Shown: piece by piece, positions 9,827 to 19,320 of the stretch | Layout of the letters: each line of letters begins with the position of its first letter | Numbering within the stretch: position 1 is the stretch's first letter | Source: an uncultured Pseudomonadota bacterium | Lineage (GTDB): Bacteria; Pseudomonadota; Gammaproteobacteria; Steroidobacterales; Steroidobacteraceae | DNA length: 64,000 bases | Direction: 5' to 3' | Assembly: GCA_903868595.1 (NCBI GenBank) | Contig: CAIPVV010000053.1 | Coordinates: forward strand, 62,001 to 126,000 | Translations under genes and position numbers: made by a program | The notes under the pieces: model-generated | The model's database searches: none | The model's input: only the letters and a program-made list of their open reading frames with translations | Told to the model about the DNA's origin: nothing

Positions 9827-11146
9827 TCAGATCTCCGTCAGCACGGCGGTGCTGTCACCGATGGATTTCTCCGGCACCCCGGACTTGTTGAGCATCGTCA
9901 GCAACACGTTGGCCAGCGGCGTGTGGTCCGGGTAGCGCACATGGCGCCCGGACTTCATCGTGCCGCAGCCGCCGCCCACCAGCGCGGTCGGCAGCGGGAA
10001 CTGGTTGTGCGCGTCGCTGTTGCTCATGTTGCTGCCGTACAGGAGGATCGAGTGATCCAGTACCGAGCCCTCGCCGTCCGGCATCGCCGCCAGCTTCTTC
10101 AGGAACTTGGCGAACTGCTCGGTGTGGTAGCGCTGGATTTTCACCAGCTTTTCCTTCTTCGCAGGGTCGTTCTGGTGGTGGGAGAGCGGATGGAAGGCAT
10201 CCGGCACGCCGATGTGGTTGTAGGTCATGTTGCTGACCTCGGCGGCGATCATGAACGTCTGGATGCGCGTGAGGTCGGCCTGGTAGGCCAGGGCCATGAT
10301 GTCGAACATCAGGTTCAGCTGCTCGTTGAACTGGTCCGGGATGCCCACCGGCACCTCCGGCAGCTTCAGGCGCGAGAGGTCCTGCTTCTCGGTCTTCTGC
10401 ACGCGACGCTCGATCTCGCGGATGCTCTCCATGTAGTCGCCGATGACGGCCCGGTCTGCAGCGCCCAGCGTGCGCTTGAGGTCCTCCGCCTCGGTGCTGA
10501 CCATGTCCAGGATGCTGGAGTACTGCTGCGAGAGCAGCTTGCGCTCCTCGGGCGAGTTGCCGCGACCGAAAAGGCGCTGGAAGAGGTTGCGCGGGTTGTA
10601 TTCCATCGGCAACGGCGTGGTCGGCGTGCGGAAGGCGATCGTGCCGGAGTAGCTGCAGCCGTATGCACGGTCGCAGGCGCCGCCGCCGCCCGGGGCCTCC
10701 GTCGCCACCTCCAGCGAAGGCAGCGGCGTATCCTGCCCGATGTGCGCGGCGGCCAGCTGGTCGGCGGTGACACCGCCGTAGGCCTCGTGCGTCTCGCGCG
10801 GGTGAACGCAGGAGAGCCAGGTACCGGGCACGATCGCATGGACCGCGGCGCTCTGCGCCGGACGGTTGCCCAGGCCGCTGACGATCGTCAGCTGGCTCCG
10901 GAAGTCTTTCAGCGGCTCCAGGATCGGGCTCAGCTCGTAGTCCGTTCCCTCGGCTGCCGGCGTCCACTTCTCCATGATCGCGCCATGCGGGAAATACACG
11001 AATCCCAGCCGCATCCTGGCGGCGGCGGCGGTCTTGGCCAGCGCCGTGTGCGCCGGGATCATCGCATCCAGCAGCGGCAGCGCGAGCGCAACACCGGCCC
11101 CCTTCAGGAAGGTGCGACGCGGAACATACTTCTTGGTGATGAACAT
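9827..11146 (-). CDS. DUF1552 protein, Tat-exported
   Basis: 439 residues. The N-terminus has a Tat signal (PRRTFLKGAGVALALPLLDA). The body has DUF1552 features: the early RLGFVYFPHGAIMEKWTP, the middle SILDMVSTEAEDLKRTLG and the late LLYGSNMSNSDAHNQFPLP. The family resembles sulfatase/DUF1501-like proteins and is common in Planctomycetes and Acidobacteria next to DUF1592-type cytochromes; its activity is unknown. It sits 23 bases after the cytochrome gene, pointing to a shared exported complex. Confidence 0.9.
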   Translation of the reverse strand: MFITKKYVPRRTFLKGAGVALALPLLDAMIPAHTALAKTAAAARMRLGFVYFPHGAIMEKWTPAAEGTDYELSPILEPLKDFRSQLTIVSGLGNRPAQSAAVHAIVPGTWLSCVHPRETHEAYGGVTADQLAAAHIGQDTPLPSLEVATEAPGGGGACDRAYGCSYSGTIAFRTPTTPLPMEYNPRNLFQRLFGRGNSPEERKLLSQQYSSILDMVSTEAEDLKRTLGAADRAVIGDYMESIREIERRVQKTEKQDLSRLKLPEVPVGIPDQFNEQLNLMFDIMALAYQADLTRIQTFMIAAEVSNMTYNHIGVPDAFHPLSHHQNDPAKKEKLVKIQRYHTEQFAKFLKKLAAMPDGEGSVLDHSILLYGSNMSNSDAHNQFPLPTALVGGGCGTMKSGRHVRYPDHTPLANVLLTMLNKSGVPEKSIGDSTAVLTEI

Positions 11147-11169
11147 GGGTTGCCCCTTGCAAACAAATC

Positions 11170-13623
11170 TTAGTGAACGCTGCCCAGGACCTGCGCGACC
11201 TTGGCCTTATCCGCCGGCTTCTCCGGCGCGACTACGGCCTTCTGGAACTGCTCGCTGCGCACGATGCCGGCGATCAGCGCCGAGAAGCGATAGTCCTGCT
11301 TGGCTGCATCGCGCGCGATCGCGCGGATCCGCGGCATGTCGGTGTACTCCACCGTGCGGCCGAGGGCGAAGATCATGAGCTTCTCGGTCAAGGTCTGAGC
11401 GAACTGATCCGGCCTCGCGGCCAGGGCGTTGCGCAGCTCATCAGGCCCCTTGATCGGGGTGCCGCCAGCCAGCACCGAGGTGGAATCGATGACCGTGCCG
11501 GCCTCACGGTCCTTGTCGCGCCAGGCGCCGATGGCATCGAAGTTCTCCAGCGCGAAGCCCAGCGGATCCATGACGCCGTGGCAGGCGTTGCAGGAGGGCT
11601 TCTGACGATGCATCTCCAGACGCTCGCGCACCGACATCGCCTTCTGTCCCGGCTGGTTCTCCTTCAGCGCCTCCACGCCCGGCGGCGGGGCTGCCGGCGG
11701 CGTGCCGGTGATGCGCTCCAGGATCCAGTTGCCGCGCAGCACCGGGGCCGTGCGATTGCCGTAGGAGGTGGACATGAGCATCGCGCCCTTGCCCAGCAGC
11801 CCCCAGCGCTTGGAGTCGGTCAGCACGACCTTGCGGAACTGGTCGCCCCGCACATTGGGTACGCCGTACTGCAGGGCCAGGCGCTCGTTCAGGAAGCTGT
11901 AGTTGGCGGTCAGCAGCTCCGTAACGTTGTGATCCTCGCGCAGGATGCTACCGACGAAGAGCTGGACCTCGCGGCGATAGGCGCGGCGCAGGTCCTCATC
12001 GAAGTTGGGGAACAACGATTGGTCGGGATCAACGCTGTCCAGGCCTTCCACGTTGAGCCACTGGTTGGCGAAATTGCTGATCAGCGAATCCGAGCGGCGA
12101 TCCGCCAGCATGCGCTGCACCTGCTGGCCCAGCACGGCGGGGTCCTTGAGCTTGCCGGCGGAGGCCAGCTGCAGCAGCTGGTCATCGGGGCCCTGGCTCC
12201 ACAGGAAGAAGGCCAGGCGCGTTGCCACGGCCATGTCGTCCAGCGCGTAGACCTGCCCGGGCTTGGCGTCCGGCGGCGCGCTCTCCAGCCGGTAGAGGAA
12301 CTTGGGACTGGAGAGAATGGCCATGATCGCCGTCTGGATACCGGTATCGAAGCTGCCGGCCTTGCGGCCGTCGGCGAAGAAGCGCAGCGGTGCGGCCAGG
12401 TCCGCGTCGCTGACAGGGCGGCGGAACGCCTCGCGCGCGATGCGGCCGATGATCTGCCGCGCGCAGGGCGCCTCCTCCGCTTCACTGGCCGGGTGGCAGG
12501 TGAAGATCTTGCGGCGGCTCGGCGTTTCGCTGAGGCCGGTCGGGTTGTACGGGCCGACCACGTCGATCGCGGCGACGCGCGCATAGCCGTCACTGCCACC
12601 GCCCGGGGTAAAGGGTGCGAACAGCGCCTCCGACTCGGCGAAGGTCGTGGCCTCGAAGGTCACGACCAGGCGGCGTGGGCCGGCCTTCACGGGCAGGCGG
12701 ATCTTCTGGAAGCGAGCGTTGATCTTGCCGGTGGCCGGCGCCTGCTGCTGGTCGACGGCGCGCGAGTCCTCCTCGCCCCCGAGCTTCTGCTCGAACACCT
12801 TCTTGCCGTCGATCAGGAAGAGGACCTTCTGCTCGGCCATGCCCAGGCCATAGCCGCCCCCGACCGGAATGCGCAGATTGAATTCGTACTCGCCATCGGC
12901 CGGGAACCAATGCTCCACCGACAGGCCACCGCGGCTGCCCAGCGGCATGCCCTCCTGGTAGAACGCCTGGCGCATGGGCGGTGCCCGGTAGGTCACGCTG
13001 GCGGAGCGGACCTTGGGATCCCCCACCGCCGCAACACTGACCGTGCGCGCAGCGGAGATGTACTGGTCCAGGAAGGTCGGGGAGACACGCAGCACGTTGG
13101 CCACGTTGTCGAAGCCCTCGCTCTTGGTGTCCTTGGGCAGGAGGGTTTCCGCCGCGACCTTCAGGCCCAGCAGCTCCTCCGCGACGCGCGCGTACTCCGT
13201 GCGGTTGATCCGGTGCAGGCCCACGCCGCCCGGCTCCACATGACCCTGCGCGTGCTCATCCAGGCGCCCTTCCATCCAGCCGACGAACTGGTCCATCGCG
13301 GCCTGCGGCGGCTGCTTCTCGCCCGGCGGGGGCATCAGGCGCCCGCGCATCTTGCGCACGGCTTCTTCCCAGATCTTGCCGTCGGTGGCGACGCTATCGG
13401 GCGTCATCGTGTCGAAGGCCACGCCGCCCGCCCAGTCGGTGGCGTTGTGGCACTTGGAGCAGTAGTCCTCCAGCAGCTTGAAGTTGTGCTCGGCGAGCTG
13501 CGCCGCCGGCGCCTCGGCCACCGGGGCGGCGCCGGCGGGGTTGCCTGCGAACAGCGCGCCCAGAACCAGGGGCGCCGAGACCCGCAGGGAGGAGATTTTC
13601 CACATTTTTTTATAAAAAATCAT
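11170..13623 (-). CDS. Multidomain DUF1587/1592/1588/1585 cytochrome c protein
   Basis: About 817 residues from 13623; an ATG at 13605 is equally possible. After a signal peptide, a CSKCH heme-binding motif lies in an EHNFKLLEDYCSKCHNAT context, the cytochrome-like PSCyt start. Then come blocks matching the planctomycete-type domain series: HRINRTEYARVAEELLGL, a carbohydrate-binding-like beta domain (about residues 230-350), TRLAFFLWSQGPDDQLL, and a C-terminal CNACHGVMDPLGFALENFD with a second Cys-x-x-Cys-His. Such proteins are thought to be secreted oxidoreductases but none is well characterised. It is the second gene of the operon. Confidence 0.9.
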   Translation of the reverse strand: MIFYKKMWKISSLRVSAPLVLGALFAGNPAGAAPVAEAPAAQLAEHNFKLLEDYCSKCHNATDWAGGVAFDTMTPDSVATDGKIWEEAVRKMRGRLMPPPGEKQPPQAAMDQFVGWMEGRLDEHAQGHVEPGGVGLHRINRTEYARVAEELLGLKVAAETLLPKDTKSEGFDNVANVLRVSPTFLDQYISAARTVSVAAVGDPKVRSASVTYRAPPMRQAFYQEGMPLGSRGGLSVEHWFPADGEYEFNLRIPVGGGYGLGMAEQKVLFLIDGKKVFEQKLGGEEDSRAVDQQQAPATGKINARFQKIRLPVKAGPRRLVVTFEATTFAESEALFAPFTPGGGSDGYARVAAIDVVGPYNPTGLSETPSRRKIFTCHPASEAEEAPCARQIIGRIAREAFRRPVSDADLAAPLRFFADGRKAGSFDTGIQTAIMAILSSPKFLYRLESAPPDAKPGQVYALDDMAVATRLAFFLWSQGPDDQLLQLASAGKLKDPAVLGQQVQRMLADRRSDSLISNFANQWLNVEGLDSVDPDQSLFPNFDEDLRRAYRREVQLFVGSILREDHNVTELLTANYSFLNERLALQYGVPNVRGDQFRKVVLTDSKRWGLLGKGAMLMSTSYGNRTAPVLRGNWILERITGTPPAAPPPGVEALKENQPGQKAMSVRERLEMHRQKPSCNACHGVMDPLGFALENFDAIGAWRDKDREAGTVIDSTSVLAGGTPIKGPDELRNALAARPDQFAQTLTEKLMIFALGRTVEYTDMPRIRAIARDAAKQDYRFSALIAGIVRSEQFQKAVVAPEKPADKAKVAQVLGSVH

Positions 13624-13631
13624 AGGGTTAC

Positions 13632-14564
13632 TCAAACAACACCACGTTGTTCCCGAACATGTCCCCATAAACCCTTGTAGCAGCTCAGCAAGAACTGTGT
13701 TGGATCGCCCCATTTCGCGTCGTATTCGGCGGTAGGCTTGGCAGCCACGATGTCCGTATCGCTCATGCCCTTGCGCATGAGCTGCCAGACGCGCTCCTTG
13801 AGCACCTCCAGCATCTCGCTCTGGGCCTGCAGGTGCGCACGCGTCACCACCGTGCCGCTGCCGGGCACGATGATCGTCTTCTCATCAGACAGCTTCAGCA
13901 GCTGTTTGGTTGCCTCCAGCACCCCGCCCACCCAGCCGCCGGTGGCGTAGTCCAGCACCGGGTAGCTGCCCTGCGAGACCACGTCGCCGACCACCAGCAC
14001 GTTGCTCCGTGGCAGGCGGACGTAGAGGTCCCCGTCCGTGTGCGCCTGGCCCAGGTAGCCGTATTGCAGCTCGTGCGGACCGAAGCTGAGCGTATCGCCG
14101 GTGTAGAAGGTGGCGGTTGGCAGGGCCTTGGCCGGCACCGGCGGGTACTCGCGCTTCTCCCAGGGGACGATGATCGCGCGCTGCATCCACAGCTTGGTGT
14201 TCTCGTGCGCGATGATCCGCACGCCCGCGTTGCCCAGCGCCTCGTTGGAGCCGGTGTGGTCCCAGTGCCAGTGTGTGTTGAACAGGGCCCGCACCGGGCG
14301 GTTGCCGGCCTGCACGAGTTTGAGCAGCGCGCGCGACTGGGCGGCCAGGCCGCCGTCGATCATGACCACGCCGTCGGGGCCGCCGACGGTCACCACGTTG
14401 CCCCCGGCGCCGCTGAGCAGCGCGATGTCCGGGGCCAGCGCGGTAGACGTCAGCCCCGGGGCCGCCGTGGCGCCGGCTGCGGCGGGAAACGCCCACGGCG
14501 CCACGCAGGCAGCGGTACTCAGCGCACCCTTCAGGAACAGCCGGCGATCAGTTACCCGTGGCAT
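13632..14564 (-). CDS. Tat-exported metallo-beta-lactamase-fold hydrolase
   Basis: 310 residues. The signal TDRRLFLKGALSTAACVAP fits the Tat pathway. The zinc motif is intact in NTHWHWDHTGSNEALG (HxHxDH), with further ligands plausible in YLGQAHTDGDLYV (His) and VVGDVV (Asp). Periplasmic relatives include quinoprotein-associated SoxH-like hydrolases. It heads the leftward operon with an 8-base gap to the DUF1592-type gene, so it belongs to that exported module. The substrate is unknown; resistance to beta-lactams should not be assumed. Confidence 0.9.
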   Translation of the reverse strand: MPRVTDRRLFLKGALSTAACVAPWAFPAAAGATAAPGLTSTALAPDIALLSGAGGNVVTVGGPDGVVMIDGGLAAQSRALLKLVQAGNRPVRALFNTHWHWDHTGSNEALGNAGVRIIAHENTKLWMQRAIIVPWEKREYPPVPAKALPTATFYTGDTLSFGPHELQYGYLGQAHTDGDLYVRLPRSNVLVVGDVVSQGSYPVLDYATGGWVGGVLEATKQLLKLSDEKTIIVPGSGTVVTRAHLQAQSEMLEVLKERVWQLMRKGMSDTDIVAAKPTAEYDAKWGDPTQFLLSCYKGLWGHVREQRGVV

Positions 14565-14812
14565 CGATCCAAACCCCCAATAACGACCTATTCTTCAGAT
14601 GCTTGCCGGTGACAATAGTTTCTTTGTCCGGCGGTTTAATCGGCCCCGGCAAGCCGGCGGGTTGCTGCGCTCGCACATAGGATGCCCGCCTGCCCAGGCG
14701 CAAGTATGCAGCAGGCCGCAAGGCCCCGCGAAATCAGGTAGATGGGCCTGCCGGCCGGCCGAACATTGGTATGATCCGCGCCCTGTCCCAACCCTGCTGG
14801 AGCGATGGTTTA

Positions 14813-16450
14813 GTGAAAACTGATGCCGCAATGGCCGAGATTCTGAAGCGCGAGGGTGTCCAATTCCTCTTTGGCTATCCCCGCAATGCGCTGCTGGAGG
14901 CGGCGGCGAAAGTGGACATCAGGACGATCATCGTTCGACAGGAGCGTACCGGCCTGCACATGGCCGACGCCGTCTCCCGCATGACGCGCGGCAAGAGCAT
15001 GGGCGCCTTCTGCATGCAGCACGGCCCCGGCGCCGAGAACGCCTACGGCGGCGTCGCCCAGGCCTATGCCGACTCGATCCCGATCCTGGTCGTGCCGCAG
15101 GGCTACGCGCGCAAGAACCTCTTCCTGCCGTACAACTACAACTCCACGATCCAGATGCGCGGCATCTCCAAGCACAACGAGCCGATCCTGCTCGGTGCCG
15201 AGACCCCGAACATCATGCGCCGCGCCTTTACGCAGCTGCGTAACGGCCGCCCGCAGCCGGTGGTCGTGGAAGTGCCCATCGATGCCTTCAACGATGAAGT
15301 GCCGGAGCCGCTGGACTACACCCCGGTACACGCCAACAAATCCGCCGCGGATCCCGAGTCCATCGTCAAGGCCGCCCAGAAGCTCATCGCCGCCAAGCGC
15401 CTGGTGATCCATGCCGGCCAGGGCGTGCACTGGGCCGACGCCTACGTCGAACTGCAGGAGCTGGCGGAGCTGCTGGCTGCCCCGGTGAGCACCTCGCTGC
15501 CGGGCAAGAGCACCTTCAACGAGCGTCACCCGCTGTCGCTGGGATCCGGTGGCCACGGCATCAACGCCCAGATCCACCACTTCGTGAATGCCGCCGACGT
15601 GATCTTCGGCATCGGCTGCTCCTTCACCGAGAGCAGCTTCGCCATCGCGATGCCCAAGGGGCCGACCTACATCCACTCCACCAACGACCCGGTCGACCTG
15701 AACAAGACCGTGGCGTCGGAGCTGGCCCTGGTGGGCGATGCCCGGCTGGTGCTCAAGCAGCTGATCGCCGAGATCCGCAAGACCGTCACCGCCAACCGCG
15801 ATGCCACCCTGGTCGCCGCCGAGATCAAGAAGATCGAGGCCGAATGGCTGAAGAAGTGGCTACCGAAGCTGGAGAGCAAGGGTGCCCCCCTCTCCCCGTA
15901 TCGCGTGCTGTGGGACCTGCAGAAGACCGTGGACATCGACAACACGATTATCACGCACGACGCCGGCAGCCCGCGCGACCAGCTGGTGCCGTTCTGGAAG
16001 TCCACCACGCCGCTGTCGTACATCGGCTGGGGAAAGACCACGCAGCTGGGCTACGGCCTGCCGCTGGCGATGGGCGCCAAGCTCGTCCACCCGGACAAGC
16101 TGTGCATCAACGTCTGGGGCGACGCCGCGATCGGTTTCACCGGCATGGACTTTGAGACGGCGGTGCGCGAGCGCCTGCCGATCCTCTCGATCCTGCTGAA
16201 CAACTTCTGCATGGCTATCGAGCTGCCGATCATGCCGAACGCCACGGAGAAGTTCCGCGCCACCGACATCTCCGGCGATTACGCCGCGATGGCCCGCGCC
16301 TTCGGCGGCTACGGCGAGCGCGTAACCCAGGCCGAGGACATCATCCCGGCGATCAAGCGCGCGATCGAGCAGACGCAGAAGGGGGTGCCGGCGCTGCTGG
16401 AGTTCATCACCGAGCAGGAGACGCAGGTCTCGCGCCCCTGGTTGCCGTAG
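14813..16450 (+). CDS. ThDP-dependent enzyme, acetolactate-synthase-like
   Basis: About 545 residues from the GTG at 14813, which has a GGAG ten bases ahead and begins directly with the ThDP-enzyme domain; an in-frame ATG at 14771 is the alternative. The N-terminal domain has FGYPRNALLEAA and the catalytic glutamate in VRQERTGLHMADA; the C-terminal ThDP-binding site includes WGDAAIGFTGMDFETAVRE and LLNNFCMA. The order pyrimidine-central-pyrophosphate is that of acetolactate synthase, but this subgroup with no small-subunit gene nearby is usually left as a ThDP-requiring protein of unknown reaction. It ends before a clear terminator. Confidence 0.9.
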   Translation: MKTDAAMAEILKREGVQFLFGYPRNALLEAAAKVDIRTIIVRQERTGLHMADAVSRMTRGKSMGAFCMQHGPGAENAYGGVAQAYADSIPILVVPQGYARKNLFLPYNYNSTIQMRGISKHNEPILLGAETPNIMRRAFTQLRNGRPQPVVVEVPIDAFNDEVPEPLDYTPVHANKSAADPESIVKAAQKLIAAKRLVIHAGQGVHWADAYVELQELAELLAAPVSTSLPGKSTFNERHPLSLGSGGHGINAQIHHFVNAADVIFGIGCSFTESSFAIAMPKGPTYIHSTNDPVDLNKTVASELALVGDARLVLKQLIAEIRKTVTANRDATLVAAEIKKIEAEWLKKWLPKLESKGAPLSPYRVLWDLQKTVDIDNTIITHDAGSPRDQLVPFWKSTTPLSYIGWGKTTQLGYGLPLAMGAKLVHPDKLCINVWGDAAIGFTGMDFETAVRERLPILSILLNNFCMAIELPIMPNATEKFRATDISGDYAAMARAFGGYGERVTQAEDIIPAIKRAIEQTQKGVPALLEFITEQETQVSRPWLP

Positions 16451-16539
16451 GCACGCACGCCCGCGGCCGGCGGCTCGCCGCCGGTTGACCGGCCAAGCCC
16501 AGTGCGGGGATCGCGTCCCCGGTCCGGAACGCACAGAGC

Positions 16540-16576
16540 AGCCCCGAGCGGATTCCTCCGCCCGGGGCTTTTTCTT
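16540..16576 (+). terminator. Rho-independent terminator after the ThDP-enzyme gene
   Basis: A 7-bp stem (AGCCCCG pairing with CGGGGCT) with a 16-base loop, followed by a run of T residues (TTTTTCTT). It lies about 90 bases after the stop at 16450 and just before the convergent dienelactone hydrolase gene, so it ends rightward transcription. Confidence 0.8.
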
Positions 16577-16588
16577 AGGGGCGGCGCC

Positions 16589-17491
16589 TCAGCCGCGCAG
16601 CGTGCGGTTGAAGAACTCGATCGTGCGCGTCCAGGCGAGCCTCGCGGCCGCCTCGTCATAGCGCGGCGTCGTGTCGTTGTTGAAGCCGTGCTGGGTGCCC
16701 GCGTAGCGGAAGGCGGTGTACTTGACCCCGGCCTTCTGGAGCGCCTCCTCGTACGGCGGCCAGCTGGCGTTCACGCGCTCATCGTTGTCGGCGAAGTTCA
16801 GCAGCAGCTCGGCCTTGATCCCGGGCACGGCTTGCAGCGCCGGGGCGCTGCCATAGAAGGGCACCGCCGCCTTCAGATCGGGCAGTTTCGTCGCCAGGAT
16901 GTTGCTGAGGCTGCCGCCGTAGCAGAAGCCCACCACGCCCAGCCGCCCGTTGCCTTCCGGCTGCCCCTTGACCACGGCTGCCGCGGCGAGGAGGTCCTGC
17001 TGCGTCTTGGGCTGCTCGAGCTTGGCGAACAGGTCGCGCGCCTTGTCCTCGTCACCGGGATAGCCCCCCAGCGGGAACAGCGCATCCGGCGCGAACGCGA
17101 TGAAGTTCTCCAGCGCCAGGCGTCGCGCGATGTCTTCGATGTGCGGGTTCAAGCCCCGGTTCTCGTGCACTACCAGCACCGTGGGCAGCTTGCCGGAGAT
17201 CTTGGCCGGCTTGGCCAGGTAGCCACGACCGCGGCCATAGCCTTGCGGGGAGTCGAACTCCAGGTACTGCATCTTCAAGCGCGGATCGCTGGGCGGCACC
17301 TGCTGGGCGAGGGCGAAGCGGGGATTGAGTGCGCCCAGCATCGCCGCGGCCGTCATGCTGCCGACGGCAAACCTGCCGGCGCGCTCCAGGAAGGTGCGCC
17401 GGTCGATGTCGCCATGCACGTACTGATCGAAGATCAGCAGCACCTGCGGGTCGAAGTCACTGGCCTGATGCTCGGGTTTCCAGTTCGACAT
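16589..17491 (-). CDS. Tat-exported dienelactone hydrolase family protein
   Basis: About 300 residues from the ATG at 17491 (another ATG is nine bases upstream). The N-terminus carries about 30 soluble residues, then a Tat-like signal (DRRTFLERAGRFAVGSMTAAA). The alpha/beta hydrolase domain has the nucleophile Cys in GVVGFCYGGS, an acidic residue in FADNDERVN and the His in GTQHGFNND, the dienelactone hydrolase triad. Cytoplasmic relatives hydrolyse dienelactones from chloroaromatics, but exported forms have unknown substrates. It follows the benzoylformate decarboxylase gene by 33 bases on the same strand. Confidence 0.9.
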   Translation of the reverse strand: MSNWKPEHQASDFDPQVLLIFDQYVHGDIDRRTFLERAGRFAVGSMTAAAMLGALNPRFALAQQVPPSDPRLKMQYLEFDSPQGYGRGRGYLAKPAKISGKLPTVLVVHENRGLNPHIEDIARRLALENFIAFAPDALFPLGGYPGDEDKARDLFAKLEQPKTQQDLLAAAAVVKGQPEGNGRLGVVGFCYGGSLSNILATKLPDLKAAVPFYGSAPALQAVPGIKAELLLNFADNDERVNASWPPYEEALQKAGVKYTAFRYAGTQHGFNNDTTPRYDEAAARLAWTRTIEFFNRTLRG

Positions 17492-17524
17492 GGCCGCCAT
17501 CCTCGCTGTGTTTGGGGTTCAGGA

Positions 17525-19123
17525 TCAACCGACGACGACTTCCACCAAGGTCGGACGCGTCGCTGCGAGCGCGCTGCTGAGCGTTTCCGCCAGCCTCTCC
17601 GCTTTCTCCACGCGTACGCCGTCGCAGCCCTGCGCCTTGGCGATGCCGACAAAGTCGATTCCACCCAGCTCCGTTCCCACCGCGTCGGCCAGGCCAAATC
17701 GCTTGGCAAAGTGATGCAGGGCCTCGTAGCGTCCGTTGTTGATGATCACAAAGGTGATCGGCAGTTTCAGCTGCGCAGCCGTCCACAGGGCCTGGATGGA
17801 ATACATCGAGGAGCCGTCGCCGATCAGTGCGATCACCTTGCGCGTGGGGTTGGCCAGGGCCACGCCCACGGAGGCCGGCAAGCCATGGCCCAGGCCACCG
17901 CTGCTGCAGGTGTAGAAAGTCTCGCTGCGCAGGATCGGCAGGTACGCCTGCATCGGCCCGCGGCTGCTGGGCGCCTCCTCCACGATGATGCTGCCCGGAT
18001 CGCGTATCTGCGCCAGCGTCTGCATCAGGAAGGAGTCCGGGAAAGGGTCCGTTGCCGGCACCCGCGGCGCCGGCGCACGGCCCTGCTGGCGGGCCGGCTG
18101 CGCGGGCCCGGGCCGCGCCACCAGGTCGCGCAGGGCCGAGCCCACGCTGGTCAGCAGCGTCGTGCCCGCCAGCGCGCAGGCCGCCCAGTCCGGATCATCG
18201 GTCAGCTGGAACAGCTGCAGGCCCTGCGGGGTGTAGGGGCCCACGCCCTCGGCATGGTAGGTGAACACGGGCGCGCCGATCGCCACGCACAGGTCGTGTC
18301 CGGCGAGGCGCTTGCAGATTTCCTCGCGGAAGGCCGGCAGGAAACCGGCGAACAGCGGATGATCCTCAGGGAAGCCGCAGCGGCCGATCAGGGGACTGGC
18401 CCACACCAGTGCCCCGTGGCGCTGCGCCAGGGCGAGCAGCGGCTCCCAGCCCCCCTCCCGATCCACGGCACCGCCGATGACGAACACCGGACGCTGGCTC
18501 GCGTTCAGGGCCGCGCTCAGCGCATCGATGGCCGCCGCCTCGGCGCGGATGGAGGTGGAGACGCTGCGCGCGGTAACCGGCTGCGTCAGCACGTCCCAGT
18601 CATCCACCGGGATGGAGACGAAGGTGGGCCCGTACGGGGGCTGCATCGCGATGTAGTAGGCACGCGCGATGGCAGCAGGCACGTCCTCGGCACGCGCCGG
18701 CTCGCAGCTCCACTTCACATATGGCTTGGGCAACTCGGTGGACTGCGTCGCAAACAGAAACGGCTCCATCTGCAGCAGCGAGCGCGACTGCTGCCCGGCC
18801 GTGATCACCAGCGGCGTGCGGTTGCGGTAGGCGGTGAAGATGTTGCCCATCGCGTGGCCGACGCCGGCCGCGGAGTGCAGGTTGATGAAGGCGGCGTTGT
18901 GGGTGGCCTGGGCATAGCCATCGGCCATGCCGATGACCACCGACTCCTGCAGGCCCAGCACGTAGCTGAAGTCCGGCGGGAAATCCCGGAACATCGGCAG
19001 TTCCGTGGAGCCGGGGTTGCCGAAAACCTTGCTGATACCCAGTTGACGCAGCAACCGGAACGTCGCCTCTCGCACAGTGACCAAGCCGCCGGACTGCGCC
19101 GCGGACGCAAGCTTCTCAGACAT
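17525..19123 (-). CDS. mdlC: Benzoylformate decarboxylase
   Basis: 532 residues. This ThDP enzyme decarboxylates phenylglyoxylate (benzoylformate) to benzaldehyde in the mandelate pathway. It aligns by eye along its length with Pseudomonas putida MdlC, including GNPGSTELPMFRDFPPDFSY and KWSCEPA. The residues known to be essential are all present: Ser39 (putida Ser26), Glu60 (Glu47), His83 (His70) and His290 (His281). The C-terminal ThDP/Mg motif is IGDGSSMYSIQALWTAAQ. No mandelate racemase or dehydrogenase is in view, so benzoylformate may come from another source. Confidence 0.9.
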   Translation of the reverse strand: MSEKLASAAQSGGLVTVREATFRLLRQLGISKVFGNPGSTELPMFRDFPPDFSYVLGLQESVVIGMADGYAQATHNAAFINLHSAAGVGHAMGNIFTAYRNRTPLVITAGQQSRSLLQMEPFLFATQSTELPKPYVKWSCEPARAEDVPAAIARAYYIAMQPPYGPTFVSIPVDDWDVLTQPVTARSVSTSIRAEAAAIDALSAALNASQRPVFVIGGAVDREGGWEPLLALAQRHGALVWASPLIGRCGFPEDHPLFAGFLPAFREEICKRLAGHDLCVAIGAPVFTYHAEGVGPYTPQGLQLFQLTDDPDWAACALAGTTLLTSVGSALRDLVARPGPAQPARQQGRAPAPRVPATDPFPDSFLMQTLAQIRDPGSIIVEEAPSSRGPMQAYLPILRSETFYTCSSGGLGHGLPASVGVALANPTRKVIALIGDGSSMYSIQALWTAAQLKLPITFVIINNGRYEALHHFAKRFGLADAVGTELGGIDFVGIAKAQGCDGVRVEKAERLAETLSSALAATRPTLVEVVVG

Positions 19124-19320
19124 CGGATCCCCCGTTCGGTATGAACACGCATCATAACCGTGCGCGGGCCGCCCGCAGGGGCCCTAAGCGGCCGCAGCCG
19201 CGGGTTTTTTGCCGCGCCACCCGGCGCCGCGCCTAGGTCCCGGCGGCGGCGCAGGGCGAGGATTAGGTTAGAATTAGGGATTACCTGCGCCCAGGTCCCC
19301 TTCAAGAGAGACGCTTTCCC

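Noticed and set aside
11173-13680. Long plus-strand open frame opposite the DUF1592-type gene
   Set aside because: It is the antisense shadow of a clearly conserved gene, with histidine- and arginine-rich content and no motifs.
16502-19144. 880-codon plus-strand frame opposite the dienelactone hydrolase and benzoylformate decarboxylase
   Set aside because: High-GC shadow frame; the opposite strand has intact catalytic residues in two known families.
19188-19210. GCGGC/GCCGC hairpin followed by six T residues upstream of glcB
   Set aside because: The stem is only 5 bp with three G bases before the T run and lies in a divergent promoter region; not convincing as a terminator.
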